The notes under the pieces were generated by a model. It was not told the DNA's origin, made no database searches, and saw only the letters and a program-made list of their open reading frames with translations. Made by a program: the position numbers and the translations under genes. Below are positions 18,666 to 29,377 of a DNA stretch of 64,000 nt, piece after piece; positions within the stretch are counted from its first letter, which is position 1; each line of letters begins with the position of its first letter. Source of the DNA: Haloferacaceae archaeon B1-Br10_E2g22. GTDB taxonomy: Archaea; Halobacteriota; Halobacteria; Halobacteriales; Haloferacaceae. The stretch covers positions 1-64,000 of the forward strand of contig LKML01000002.1 in the NCBI GenBank assembly GCA_001563795.1. Direction: 5' to 3'.

Positions 18666-19328
18666 TTAGACCCAATCAAGTGCTGTCTGATACATAGAGG
18701 TGTAGTCGCTGTCATCGCACCGACGATATGTCGTTCCGTTCGATAAGGCTCGCAATCGCTTTTGAGCTGATTCGGTGCCGGCCGTAAGCGGAGTTGAATC
18801 GTATTCGTATTCGGCAAGCTCTGAGAGTTGTGGTACCGCCCCGGTGGCAATTCCGAATGTCTCTGGGTTTGTTAAATACTCTCTCGGTTCCGAGACCAGT
18901 GTTGTAGCTGAGTTCATTCCTGTCGGCTGGTAGCTCCGAACGGATGTGTACGCGACCGCTTTGCGACTGAGAGCGCGCTGGACCGCCTGGTCACGCTCTC
19001 GAGCTAGTCGTGAATGGTCGCTGTTCCAGACGACCTGTTCGGCTCCAATTGCCTCAGCCATCCGACCCACGACGGTGGTCGGATCGCCGTGTTGAATCAC
19101 GATGTCACCGCCATGGCGTCGGTACCAATCTCGAAGCGAATGAAGCGACCCAAGCATGAATGCAACACCCAAGGCGTCGGCACGTGACAAAATAGCTTCA
19201 TCCAGTACGAATAGCGGCACTACGCAGCCATCATTCCGTTCGGCAGCGCTGAAGGCAGTCGAAAGCGCTGGATTAGGACTCGGCTGAAGGTTACGACGGT
19301 GCCAATGCAACTGCATACACACCCACAA
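18666..19328 (-). pseudogene. Photolyase/cryptochrome N-terminal alpha/beta domain only
   Basis: LHWHRRNLQPSPNPALSTAFSAAERNDGCVVPLFVLDEAIL...LGSLHSLRDWYRRHGGDIVIQHGDPTTVVGRMAEAIGAEQVVWNSDHSRLARERDQAV; ends at 220 aa with no FAD-binding domain. Confidence 0.7.
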
Positions 19329-19483
19329 GGGCTCTGGGCTGAGAAGGTTTATGTAATCGTCTCAGGGTGGAACATACGCTAATGGCTGAGTTACCGACCA
19401 CAGGCTGGGCTGGGTATTCGCGCGGAAACCGCCACACACAACGGCTTGGTTAATCCGCTGGGCAGTTGTCTCTGTTTCTGTCG

Positions 19484-19648
19484 TTACTGATCGGCTGCTA
19501 GCAACTGTGTGAAGTACGGTTCAGTCTGCACCTCGGCTGTGATTTCTGCTACCGAGTCGTGGTTGCTACATGGACACGCAGGTGGCATCTCGGGTTCGGC
19601 AAAGACGGTCTCACACTGCTGACAGACGAAGAACCGCAGATTTAGCAT
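19484..19648 (-). CDS. Small CxxC-containing protein (putative zinc ribbon)
   Basis: MLNLRFFVCQQCETVFAEPEMPPACPCSNHDSVAEITAEVQTEPYFTQLLAADQ. Confidence 0.6.
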   Translation of the reverse strand: MLNLRFFVCQQCETVFAEPEMPPACPCSNHDSVAEITAEVQTEPYFTQLLAADQ

Positions 19649-19938
19649 ATCACTCCTTAGAGTCGGGTGGCTAAATCTTCTGTGAACCACTAAGCGTTCC
19701 GAGGACGCCTGAAATCACGGGTTTCCGCCTTGCAGTCAGTATCAACTGGGTGCGAAAGGACACCGAATACAAACAGAGACTCCACAACAGACAACGGTTG
19801 GACTGATCTCCTACTGGTTGCAGTGCCCATGAGCGTTCAGTTCAGAGATAACTCGAGAGACGACTATGCGACAGTCGCGGTCACAAACTCCCGACGTGTA
19901 TCGAACTGTTTTATCGCCTCGGTGTCGAGAGACCACCT

Positions 19939-20751
19939 ATGAGTACAACGCGTGGGCTCCGAGACCGGGACGAGCCCATCACGATGCTGACTGCCTACGA
20001 CGCACTGACCGCCGGCATTGTCGAAGACTGCGGTATCGATATCATTCTTGTTGGCGACAGTATGGGGACAACGGTGTTAGGATATGACAACACACTGCCC
20101 GTAACACTCGAGGAGGCCAAAAGCCGGACAGCAGCCGTTGCTCGCGGAACCGACGAGGTGTTAGTCGTCGCCGATATGCCGTTTCTCTCAGTCGGCGTCG
20201 ACGAGGCCCAGACGGTTCGAAACGCCGGGGAAATGCTCAAAGACGCCGGTGCAGACGCAGTGAAACTCGAAAGCGGCCCGCATACGGTTGAGACGACCAA
20301 GCGACTCACCCAACTTGGGATTCCAGTGATGGCACATCTCGGATTGACCCCACAGCACGTCAACCAACTCGGAGGCTACACACGTCAGGGAACGACAACC
20401 GAGGCAGCCGAAGAGATTCTTTCGCTTGCGGTCGACCACGAAGCGGCTGGGGCCTTCGCATTGGTGCTCGAACACGTACCAGCAAACGTCGCCAGTCTGG
20501 TGACTGACAGGCTCGAGATTCCGACGATCGGCATCGGTGCGGGCTCCGACTGTGACGGCCAGGTGCTCGTCGGGACAGATGTCATGGGCCTTTCCGAACA
20601 GATCCCACCGTTTGCCGAGCCGTTCGGCGACCTCAAACGCGAGATGACCGAAGCCATCGAGGCCTACCGAGAGGCCGTCGAATCAGGTGCATTTCCGGCC
20701 GCCGAACACAGTCATATACAAGAAGACCTCGATCTCGAGGAAACTCAGTAG
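19939..20751 (+). CDS. panB: 3-methyl-2-oxobutanoate hydroxymethyltransferase
   Basis: ITMLTAYDALTAGIVEDCGIDIILVGDSMGTTVLGYDNTLPVTLEE...VMAHLGLTPQHVNQLGGYTRQG. Confidence 0.95.
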   Translation: MSTTRGLRDRDEPITMLTAYDALTAGIVEDCGIDIILVGDSMGTTVLGYDNTLPVTLEEAKSRTAAVARGTDEVLVVADMPFLSVGVDEAQTVRNAGEMLKDAGADAVKLESGPHTVETTKRLTQLGIPVMAHLGLTPQHVNQLGGYTRQGTTTEAAEEILSLAVDHEAAGAFALVLEHVPANVASLVTDRLEIPTIGIGAGSDCDGQVLVGTDVMGLSEQIPPFAEPFGDLKREMTEAIEAYREAVESGAFPAAEHSHIQEDLDLEETQ

Positions 20752-21584
20752 TCGGTCTCGAGGCGGTCGAGAAACATTGTGACTGCACCGTTGAACGTAG
20801 TTGGCTGTTCGAGCATCGAGAGATGGGCGGTGTGTTCGATCTGAAGCAGCGAACAGTCCATCTCTGCGGTGAAATGTCGCTGGTAGGCCAACGGAACCAG
20901 ACGGTCATACTCGCCGACGATGGCTGCGGCTGGGAGCGTGAGTTCGCTGAGTCGATCCCGAACGTCGAAACGATGTGCCGTTTTGAAATCTCGAACCGTC
21001 ACTGCCTGGCCCGTCTCGATCAGAACCTGCTTTGAAAGTTTGTGACTCGCAGCATCAGGGTCGTAGAAGAATCTATTGGGGCCGTGTAGAAAATCAACAG
21101 CGTGTTCGAAGTCGGTTTCGAGCAACGCGAGTAGATCCGACAACACTGCCAGCCGCGCGCTCGTATTCGCCAAGACGAGTCCTTTCAGTGGTAGATCGTA
21201 CTCGAGGGCAACCCAAAGTGCGACGGCTCCGCCAAGTGAATGACCCATCAGGATGCGACAGTCGGTGGCCTCGAGGACGGCAACGACGTCCTCGGCGTAC
21301 GCCTCGAGCGTTTCGTAGCCGGGGGCGGCCGTAACGTCCTGGCTTTCGCCGTGGCCGCTGAGATCCAGCGCTGCCATTGGCAGTCGCTCGGTGAGTTCGA
21401 ACTGGCCTTCCCAGAGAACGTGTGAGCCACCACTGCCGTGGATACACAGCATACCAGAGTCTGGCTCGCCGTTGCGGTCGCTGTACGTGTAGGCCGTCGA
21501 ACGGCCATGGTGAGCGACAGTTTGCATACGGACTGTGGGATGCTCTCGGAGATAAATCGCGGGACTGTTCGGTCGAAAACACAC
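20745..21584 (-). CDS. Alpha/beta hydrolase
   Basis: GMLCIHGSGGSHVLWEGQ, ILMGHSLGGAVALWVAL, IVGEYDRLVP, IEHTAHLSMLEQP. Confidence 0.9.
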   Translation of the reverse strand: MCFRPNSPAIYLREHPTVRMQTVAHHGRSTAYTYSDRNGEPDSGMLCIHGSGGSHVLWEGQFELTERLPMAALDLSGHGESQDVTAAPGYETLEAYAEDVVAVLEATDCRILMGHSLGGAVALWVALEYDLPLKGLVLANTSARLAVLSDLLALLETDFEHAVDFLHGPNRFFYDPDAASHKLSKQVLIETGQAVTVRDFKTAHRFDVRDRLSELTLPAAAIVGEYDRLVPLAYQRHFTAEMDCSLLQIEHTAHLSMLEQPTTFNGAVTMFLDRLETDY

Positions 21585-21725
21585 TGTGTGTTACCGAATT
21601 GTCCCTCAGTCGTGGTCGCCGGTATGTGAACCGCAATACAAGCTAATTTTTTGACCCCCGACGCTGTACTGCGATTAGTGTGCAAAACATTTATATACTT
21701 GTATGGCTAACTGTGGGTTAGTCAT

Positions 21726-21974
21726 ATGAATTATACCCAAACCGCCGGTCATGACGACCGCTTTGTGCGGCGCTATGAGTACGACGACCACGCGGTGCTT
21801 GCAGTCGATCTTCCGGTCGGCGACGAGTACGTTGACGTGGATGTCGTCGGCTCGACAGCAATCGTCGTCATCGACCACGGCGATCGGCTGTATGAAGCCG
21901 AATTCGAACTTCCTGGGACAGACCCAGATGTTACAGTGCACAACGGCGTACTCACGATCACGGTGGCACGATGA
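21726..21974 (+). CDS. Hsp20/alpha-crystallin-like small protein
   Basis: 82 aa; [68 protein letters not shown] has an alpha-crystallin-like ending (NGVLTITV). Confidence 0.6.
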   Translation: MNYTQTAGHDDRFVRRYEYDDHAVLAVDLPVGDEYVDVDVVGSTAIVVIDHGDRLYEAEFELPGTDPDVTVHNGVLTITVAR

Positions 21975-24241
21975 AACTCACAGTCAAACCTCTCAAACAG
22001 AAAGACGCTGGTCGACGCCTCGCAGCGGTCGATAGAATTGCAGCCGACGAACTCGAGCTTAGCGGCGGAGATTTCGTCCGGCTTGACAGCGACGACGGAA
22101 CCGCCATCGCCCGCGTGTGGCCCGGGTATCCAGAAGACGACGGAACCGGCATCGTCCGGATTGACGGTCGGCTCCGTCAAGAAGCGGGCGTCGGCATTGA
22201 CGACCGGGTGACGATCGAAAAAGCAGAGGTCAACCCTGCGGAATCGATCACTATCGCACTGCCCCAGCGACTCGGCATTCGCGGCAACATCGATTCGTTG
22301 ATCCGCCGAGAGCTTGGCGGCCAGCCTGTCACTGCCGGCCAGAACGTTCAGTTGCCACTCGGGTTTGGTTTCATGGGTGGGCAATCCCAGGCCGTACCGC
22401 TGAAAATCGCTTCGACCTCGCCGAAAGGAACTGTCGTTGTTACTGATTCGACGCAGGTCGAGATCTCCGAAAAGCCCGCCGAACAGATCCGCGAGACCTC
22501 CGCACCGAGTGCCCCAGGCCCGTCGGGCGGTTCACCGGATATCGCCTACGAGGATATTGGCGGCCTCGACGAGGAACTCGAGCAAGTCCGCGAAATGATC
22601 GAACTGCCGATGCGGCACCCAGAGCTGTTCAAACGGCTCGGCATCGAACCGCCCAAGGGTGTGCTGCTGCACGGCCCACCGGGGACAGGTAAAACGCTGA
22701 TCGCCAAAGCGGTCGCCAATGAGATCGACGCCTCGTTCCACACGGTCTCCGGTCCGGAGATCATGTCGAAATACTACGGCGAGAGCGAAGAACAACTCCG
22801 TGATGTCTTCGAGGAGGCTTCCGAGGAGTCGCCTGCGATTATCTTCATGGACGAACTCGACTCCATTGCGCCCAAACGCGAGGAGGCCGGCGGCGATGTC
22901 GAACGCCGGGTTGTCGCTCAACTGCTGTCGTTGATGGACGGCCTCGAGGAACGCGGCGAAGTCGTCGTCATTGGCGCGACCAACCGGGTCGACGCCATCG
23001 ACCCTGCATTGCGCCGTGGTGGCCGATTCGACCGCGAGATCGAAATCGGCGTTCCAGACCGCGACGGACGCAAAGAGATCCTCCAGGTTCACACCCGCAA
23101 CATGCCACTGGCGGAAGGTATCGACCTGGATGTGTACGCCGAAAACACCCACGGCTTCGTTGGCGCGGATCTCGAAAGCCTCGCCAAAGAGGCCGCCATG
23201 CACGCCCTGCGCCGGATTCGTCCACGGCTGGATCTCGAGAGCGACGAGATCGACGCCGAGGTGCTCGAATCGATCGAGGTGCTCGAATCAGACCTCAAAT
23301 CGGCGCTGAAAGGAATCGAACCATCCGCACTGCGCGAAGTGTTCGTCGAAGTGCCCGATGTCACCTGGGAGGACGTTGGTGGCTTAGAGGACACCAAAGA
23401 ACGCCTCCGCGAGACGATCCAGTGGCCCCTAGAGTACCCCGAGGTCTTCGAGGAGCTCGATATGGCCGCTGCGAAAGGCGTCATGCTGTACGGGCCGCCG
23501 GGAACCGGCAAGACGCTCTTAGCGAAAGCAGTCGCCAACGAGGCCGAATCGAACTTCATCTCGATCAAAGGGCCAGAACTGCTCAACAAATTTGTCGGCG
23601 AATCCGAGAAAGGTGTCCGCGAAGTGTTCAGTAAGGCCCGCGAGAACGCCCCGACAGTGGTGTTTTTCGACGAGATCGACTCGATTGCGGCCGAACGCGG
23701 CTCTCAGAGTACGGATTCGGGCGTCGGCGAACGAATGGTCAGCCAGCTTCTTACGGAGCTCGACGGCCTCGAGTCACTCGAGGACGTCGTGGTGATAGCC
23801 ACCTCGAACCGCCCGGATCTGATCGATTCGGCGCTCCTGCGACCCGGCCGACTAGATCGACACGTCCACGTTCCAGTGCCTGACCAGGAGGCTCGCCGGA
23901 AGATCTTCGAGGTTCACACCGACCAGAAACCACTGGCCGACGACGTGGATCTCGACAAACTGGCTCGGAAAACCGATGGCTACGTTGGCGCGGACATCGA
24001 AGCCGTCTGCCGTGAGGCCTCAATGGCTGCCAGCCGAGAGTTCATCGGCAGCGTCAGCCGACAAGAGGTCGCCGAATCGGTCGGCAACGTCAGGGTGACG
24101 ATGGATCACTTCGAGGACGCACTCGAGCAGGTCACTGCGAGTGTGACCGCCGAGACCCGCGAACGCTACGACGAGATCGAACGCAAGTTCGGTAAAAGCG
24201 AAATCGACCGCTCGGATGACCTGGGGACTGCCTTCCAGTAA
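21971..24241 (+). CDS. CDC48-family AAA+ ATPase
   Basis: 756 aa, two AAA modules ([40 protein letters not shown]) and N-terminal double-psi barrel. Confidence 0.97.
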   Translation: MKLTVKPLKQKDAGRRLAAVDRIAADELELSGGDFVRLDSDDGTAIARVWPGYPEDDGTGIVRIDGRLRQEAGVGIDDRVTIEKAEVNPAESITIALPQRLGIRGNIDSLIRRELGGQPVTAGQNVQLPLGFGFMGGQSQAVPLKIASTSPKGTVVVTDSTQVEISEKPAEQIRETSAPSAPGPSGGSPDIAYEDIGGLDEELEQVREMIELPMRHPELFKRLGIEPPKGVLLHGPPGTGKTLIAKAVANEIDASFHTVSGPEIMSKYYGESEEQLRDVFEEASEESPAIIFMDELDSIAPKREEAGGDVERRVVAQLLSLMDGLEERGEVVVIGATNRVDAIDPALRRGGRFDREIEIGVPDRDGRKEILQVHTRNMPLAEGIDLDVYAENTHGFVGADLESLAKEAAMHALRRIRPRLDLESDEIDAEVLESIEVLESDLKSALKGIEPSALREVFVEVPDVTWEDVGGLEDTKERLRETIQWPLEYPEVFEELDMAAAKGVMLYGPPGTGKTLLAKAVANEAESNFISIKGPELLNKFVGESEKGVREVFSKARENAPTVVFFDEIDSIAAERGSQSTDSGVGERMVSQLLTELDGLESLEDVVVIATSNRPDLIDSALLRPGRLDRHVHVPVPDQEARRKIFEVHTDQKPLADDVDLDKLARKTDGYVGADIEAVCREASMAASREFIGSVSRQEVAESVGNVRVTMDHFEDALEQVTASVTAETRERYDEIERKFGKSEIDRSDDLGTAFQ

Positions 24242-24443
24242 ACAATACTGGAGACAGCTCTCGAGTTTCGTTCGCCCGGAACAGGCCTGAACGGGCGTGA
24301 ATCGCATGTGAGACAGTTCTCATCAGAGACACCGCAGTCAGTTTACTACCTGATAGATACGTCTGGTTCGGTGGTATCGACCCAGTGAGAGACGGCCGTT
24401 GTTTGAGTTCCAAACGATCGGAGTTCGCTCTCGGCTCGAGCGT

Positions 24444-25601
24444 TCAGGCAGGCATCCGGCCAGTCCGTTCGAGGCCAGCGAGAACGACGACCGTGACGAT
24501 GAGGACGGCTGCACCAGCAGTAAAGACGGCGTCATAGCTGTAGCCGCTTTCGACGAACGCGCCGAGAACCGACGAGCCGCCGGATTGTGAAAGCATCCAC
24601 GCCGTACTAAAGACGGCATACGCACTTCCACGGGCCGAATCCGGCAGCGCGGTCAGAATATAGGCGTCAGTCGCAGGAAACAGCGCGTGGATGACGAATC
24701 CAAGCAGCGCAGAGACGACAGCCAGCGCGAACAGTCCGTCGGCGACGACCAAAAGGAGCAGACACCCAGCAAACGAGGAGACGATTCCCAACAACAGCGG
24801 CACCGACGGGAGTTCATCGGCCAACTCGCCAGCGATGAAAAACGCGGGTACGCCCGCCGCAAAAACGATAGTTAACATGCTCGAGGCTGCCGCCGGCGAG
24901 AGTCCGCGGGACTGCATATACAGATCATAAAAGTTGAACACACCCTGCCAGACAAAGACTGCGAGGCCGGCCAACGCAAGCGCCGAGAGGATGATTCGCC
25001 ACTCCGAGCGCGCACCGGCGATCAGCGAGCGGTCGTCTGCGCCGGCCTCGGGCAGTTCAGTCCGGCGGGCCACAACCGTTGTATAGATGGTAAAGACGGC
25101 TGCGCCAACAGCAATTGCCCACAGCGCGAGCCGCCAGTCGACCCACAGCGAGACCGCGACAAGCGGGGCGGCCGCGACCGCAGCAATCTGGTTGGCCGCA
25201 CCGTGGATTCCCATCACCCGTCCAACGCGGGCCGGAAACAGCTCACTCAACAGCGGATTCGCCGAAACGAAATAGACACCGGAGGCAGTGCCCATGAAAA
25301 ACGCGCCGACCATGAGCTGGCCGACAGTCGTCGACGAGCCAGCAGCAGCCGCCGAGACCGCCAGCAGACAGCCCGATACAATCACGAGATAGTGTCTGGG
25401 GACTCGAGTCAGCAGCCAGCCGGCCGGCAGTCGGAGCGACGCGCTGCCGACCCACGCGAGCGTCACGATCAATCCAGCGGTCGCCTCACCAATGCCGAAC
25501 TCGGCGATAAACACATCAAGCAGTGGTGCAAAGACGATTCTGGCTAGATTGAGAAAGAAGACGAGCCCACACAACGAGCCAAACAGTCGGCGGCGACTCA
25601 C
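24444..25601 (-). CDS. MFS transporter
   Basis: 385 aa polytopic; LRLPAGWLLTRVPRHY motif. Confidence 0.85.
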   Translation of the reverse strand: MSRRRLFGSLCGLVFFLNLARIVFAPLLDVFIAEFGIGEATAGLIVTLAWVGSASLRLPAGWLLTRVPRHYLVIVSGCLLAVSAAAAGSSTTVGQLMVGAFFMGTASGVYFVSANPLLSELFPARVGRVMGIHGAANQIAAVAAAPLVAVSLWVDWRLALWAIAVGAAVFTIYTTVVARRTELPEAGADDRSLIAGARSEWRIILSALALAGLAVFVWQGVFNFYDLYMQSRGLSPAAASSMLTIVFAAGVPAFFIAGELADELPSVPLLLGIVSSFAGCLLLLVVADGLFALAVVSALLGFVIHALFPATDAYILTALPDSARGSAYAVFSTAWMLSQSGGSSVLGAFVESGYSYDAVFTAGAAVLIVTVVVLAGLERTGRMPA

Positions 25602-25710
25602 GGCATGGGTTTGAGTCTGTGGGTCTCAAGGGTTCCGATAGCGTCTTTCTGCGTTAGGCCACCAACATCGGCGACAGGGATATAGTCGTGGCAATCGTAC
25701 AGTATATTCA

Positions 25711-26952
25711 ATGAGACTTCGGCTGTGGGTAATCGTTTTCTGTTCGTTCGGCCTGTTGTTCGGAGTTGGTATCTCCCAGTCGGCTGCCTCTGTTCCCGAT
25801 GCACGGCTCGTTGTCAGTGACGTCTCAGTTGAACCGACATCGCCGAGTGCTGACGAACGCATCACCGTTGCGTTCACCCTCGAGAACTCCGCTGGCAGTG
25901 CCTCCGGTATCGATATCGAGTCGGTCGAACTCGCCGAGCGCTCTCGGTTTGGCGAGACGTACGGCGAGGCTGAAAACCTCGGCTCGCTGTCGCCAGGTGA
26001 TGAGGTAACGCTTGATTTTCCCGCATCGTTCGATGACTCCGGCGCGTACGACCTCGAACTCCAAATCGAAGGCACCGACGAAGGCGGGAGCGCTGTCTCG
26101 ATCACGCGACCCATCTCCGTCGATGTCGGTACTGCTGATCCAGACATTGCGGTGAACGCCGAGCGGATCCATATGATCGAAACCGACGATGGCGTCGAAG
26201 TCGGCGGTGTCGATGAGCTGTTAGGAGCCGGCGGTGATGACGAACCAGAACCGACCGCCGCAATCGAAGTAAGTGTCTCGAACTTCGGCTCGGCGACCGC
26301 CCGCGACGTGTATGTCAACGCGAGCGGTGAGAGCGAAAACTACACACGCCTGCCGGTGAGCGATGTCAGTCCAAACAGTACCGAAACGGCTGTTTTTGAG
26401 ACAGACCAGTTCGATGCTGATGAAACACTGACCTTCGAAGCAGCCTATCGGCTCTCGACTGACAGCCCCGAAAGCGAGCGGCAGTTGACAACGACGACCT
26501 ACGAGTATCGCCCCGGTGCAGATTCTCTCGTGCTTACCGATATGGAACTCGAGTATGACGGTGACCGACTATTGCTCACCGGGAACGCCGGCAACATTGG
26601 CGAAACGAAACTCAAAAGTACAGTGGTCGCAGTCGGTCAAGCGGCTAACGTAACGCCGAGTGCCCCGCAACGAGACTACTTTGTTGGGACAATCCCCGAG
26701 AGTGATTTCGTCACCTTCGATCTGATGGCGACAATCGACGACGATACGACGCCCGAGACGATCCCCGTTGACGTCCAGTACCGCGCCGATGGCGTCCAGT
26801 ACGAACAGACAATCGAAGTGCCGTACGACGAACCAGCTGCGGATACTGACGGCGACAGCTCGGTGTTTGTATCCGGAGTGGCTCTCAGTGGACTCCTGAT
26901 TGTCGGGACGGGTGGGTACCTCTGGAGGCGGCGACAGCATGCCAGCAATTGA
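25711..26952 (+). CDS. Exported CARDB-like protein with C-terminal TM, ABC-export associated
   Basis: N-terminal signal; VSVEPTSPSADERITVAFTLENSAGSASGIDIESV repeats; C-terminal VALSGLLIVGTGGYLWRRRQ; upstream of a MacB-type ABC pair. Confidence 0.75.
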   Translation: MRLRLWVIVFCSFGLLFGVGISQSAASVPDARLVVSDVSVEPTSPSADERITVAFTLENSAGSASGIDIESVELAERSRFGETYGEAENLGSLSPGDEVTLDFPASFDDSGAYDLELQIEGTDEGGSAVSITRPISVDVGTADPDIAVNAERIHMIETDDGVEVGGVDELLGAGGDDEPEPTAAIEVSVSNFGSATARDVYVNASGESENYTRLPVSDVSPNSTETAVFETDQFDADETLTFEAAYRLSTDSPESERQLTTTTYEYRPGADSLVLTDMELEYDGDRLLLTGNAGNIGETKLKSTVVAVGQAANVTPSAPQRDYFVGTIPESDFVTFDLMATIDDDTTPETIPVDVQYRADGVQYEQTIEVPYDEPAADTDGDSSVFVSGVALSGLLIVGTGGYLWRRRQHASN

Positions 26953-27598
26953 ACTGCGAGAAGCCACAAAACGGTACGACACCGGCGGCGAGGTCGTCGA
27001 GGCGCTGAGCGGCGTCGATCTAACGGTCGACCGCGGTGAGTTCGTCTCAATTATCGGCCCCAGCGGCAGTGGCAAGTCGACGCTGCTCAACCTGCTTGGG
27101 CTGTTGGACTCACCTACGACTGGTGAGGTGTGGATCGGTGATCAAGATGTAACCGACCTCACCGACGAAAACGCCACGCTGTTGCGCCGCGAGCAGGTCG
27201 GCTTCATTTTTCAGGATTTTTACTTGCTGCCGACGCTGACAGCCGTCGAAAACGTCACCGTCCCGACCGTCTTCACACCGGGGCCACCCGCAACTGATCG
27301 GGCCGAATCCCTGCTCGCTCGCGTTGGACTGGCTGATCGGCTGTCGCATCTGCCGACTGAACTCTCCGGGGGCCAACAACAGCGGGTGGCAATCGCCCGG
27401 TCGTTGATCAACAACCCGCAGATCGTACTCGCCGACGAGCCAACGGGGAATCTCGACAGAGAGATCGGCACGAGCATCCTTGATGAACTCCGCCGCATCA
27501 CCGACAACGGTGTCAGCGTTATCGCGGTCACCCACGACGAGTTGGTAAACGAGTATGCCGACCGGGTTGTCGAACTCGTCGACGGTGTCTGGCAATGA
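26939..27598 (+). CDS. ABC transporter ATP-binding protein (MacB/LolD type)
   Basis: GPSGSGKSTLLNLLGLLD, LSGGQQQRVAIARSLINNPQIVLADEPTGNLD. Confidence 0.95.
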   Translation: MPAIELREATKRYDTGGEVVEALSGVDLTVDRGEFVSIIGPSGSGKSTLLNLLGLLDSPTTGEVWIGDQDVTDLTDENATLLRREQVGFIFQDFYLLPTLTAVENVTVPTVFTPGPPATDRAESLLARVGLADRLSHLPTELSGGQQQRVAIARSLINNPQIVLADEPTGNLDREIGTSILDELRRITDNGVSVIAVTHDELVNEYADRVVELVDGVWQ

Positions 27599-28743
27599 TC
27601 GGCCGTTACGTCGATCCCACCCGGTTTCCGGCCGTGTTCATGGCCGTCCGCAACCTCTCGCGGAGTCGACTGCGGTCGGGACTCGCCGGCTTGGGCATTC
27701 TCATCGGCGTTGTCGCAATCGCCTCGCTCGGCATGTTCGGCAACGTACTCTCGTTGGGCGCGGACGACGCACTCGGCGATATCGGCAACCAGGTCATCGT
27801 GACGCCGAACGCCGACGGCGGCATCGACAGCATCGAAGAATCAACAGTGACTGACATCAAACGCGCCGTTGGCGACACACCGGCTGTACCGCTGCGAACC
27901 GGCGGCGGGCTTGTCGAACACGGCGGTGAATCGACGGCGACAACAGTCTACGGCATAGCGGAGCCTGCAGCCGTTTATACGGCCGCTGACGGACGAGTTC
28001 CTGAACGACACAGACAGGGTGCACTCGTCGGAGCCAACATGGCCGAACAACTCGAGGTGCGCGTCGGCGCGACGATTACGGTCGACGGCCAGACACACCG
28101 GGTCGTTGGCATACTCCAAGAAGTCGAGAGCTTCTCGCCCGTCTCGCCGAACGATGCGGTGATGCTGCCCGAAGACGCTGTCGGCGACGGCAGTGGCTAC
28201 GATCAGGTAACGATCGAAGCGAACTCCGGCGAGGAAGCCGCCGCTGCCGCGGCCGCCATTGAGTCGACGGTCAACGACCGCCAAGAGCGCGTCGATATTT
28301 TCGAGCTGTCGTCGATCACCGACGAGATTGGCACGTTCTTTTCGCTGCTGAATAGCTTTCTGCTCGGGTTGGGTGGGATTTCGCTGCTTGTTGCGGGAGT
28401 GAGTATCCTGAATGTGATGCTGATGAGCACCGTCGAACGCCGCGAAGAAATCGGTGTGCTGCGGGCCGTGGGCGTTGAAAAGCGGGATGTGATGCGGATG
28501 ATTCTTCTCGAGGCTGCATTGCTCGGCGTTATCGGGGCGGCTGGCGGCGTTGTCGTCTCGGTTGGCCTGCTTGGACTGCTGTATCTGTTCGCACCGGTCG
28601 ACCTGTGGATTCTGCTGCATCCGACGAACCTGTTGTACCTGCTGTTGGCGTTCACGATTGGCGTCGTAATCAGTGTCGTCAGCGGGCTGTATCCAGCCTG
28701 GAAAGCCGCCAACGAACGGCCAGTCGAGGCACTGCGAAGTTAG
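27595..28743 (+). CDS. ABC transporter permease (MacB/FtsX-like)
   Basis: N-terminal TM, periplasmic MacB_PCD-like region, NVMLMSTVERREEIGVLRAVG, three C-terminal TMs. Confidence 0.92.
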   Translation: MIGRYVDPTRFPAVFMAVRNLSRSRLRSGLAGLGILIGVVAIASLGMFGNVLSLGADDALGDIGNQVIVTPNADGGIDSIEESTVTDIKRAVGDTPAVPLRTGGGLVEHGGESTATTVYGIAEPAAVYTAADGRVPERHRQGALVGANMAEQLEVRVGATITVDGQTHRVVGILQEVESFSPVSPNDAVMLPEDAVGDGSGYDQVTIEANSGEEAAAAAAAIESTVNDRQERVDIFELSSITDEIGTFFSLLNSFLLGLGGISLLVAGVSILNVMLMSTVERREEIGVLRAVGVEKRDVMRMILLEAALLGVIGAAGGVVVSVGLLGLLYLFAPVDLWILLHPTNLLYLLLAFTIGVVISVVSGLYPAWKAANERPVEALRS

Positions 28744-28817
28744 CTCACAGCGTACACAACAGTGCCCATAACATCGATCGCTGTAAGTCTACTATCATGA
28801 CTATGAGTAGCTGTCAT

Positions 28818-29015
28818 TTAGGATGAGGCTTCTTCGACCGGTTGCACTGCTTCGACAATTCCAGTACCAACTGATAGCGAGGTGCCGTTTGCTAACTCGA
28901 ACATATACATGCTGCCGACGAACTCATACCCAACAACGGGGAGTTCGGTCACCTGTTGACCGTCATACAGTTCACTCTCGGTGAGAACCGCTGTGTACTT
29001 TGCTTTTTCAGCCAT
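28818..29015 (-). CDS. Hypothetical small protein
   Basis: 65 aa: MAEKAKYTAVLTESELYDGQQVTELPVVGYEFVGSMYMFELANGTSLSVGTGIVEAVQPVEEASS. Confidence 0.6.
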   Translation of the reverse strand: MAEKAKYTAVLTESELYDGQQVTELPVVGYEFVGSMYMFELANGTSLSVGTGIVEAVQPVEEASS

Positions 29016-29111
29016 ACTAATATTCAGACGGCGATAACAATAACAGTTTCACCATAGCAATGGCTACACTGTAAGCAGTTTCGGATCAGGGCTCTGAGGA
29101 GTCAGAGCGTA

Positions 29112-29354
29112 TCAGACGATTTGCTTGCCATCGTCGTCGTAGACGCGAATCGCATCAACAGGACAGACACGGGCTGCGTACTGGGCGTCGAACTCCTCGC
29201 CCTCGGGTATTTCGGCGACAAAAATATCATCGTCGGTTTCTTCGCTGTTCAGTAGGTCGGCTTTCCCTGCGTCGAGGTCTTTCTCAAAGCCATCCCACTC
29301 GTCGACACATTGGAACATGCCAATGCAGGTATCACGGTCAAATTCGATTTTCAT
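29112..29354 (-). CDS. Ferredoxin (single Fe-S cluster type)
   Basis: DRDTCIGMFQCVDEW ... ARVCPVDAIRVYD. Confidence 0.85.
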   Translation of the reverse strand: MKIEFDRDTCIGMFQCVDEWDGFEKDLDAGKADLLNSEETDDDIFVAEIPEGEEFDAQYAARVCPVDAIRVYDDDGKQIV

Positions 29355-29377
29355 GCTGTTGATTTCCTCGAGTTCTT

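Noticed and set aside
19422-19728. Inverted repeat gcggaaacc / ggtttccgc flanking the small CxxC protein
   Set aside because: Only 9 bp with no extended similarity; likely chance.
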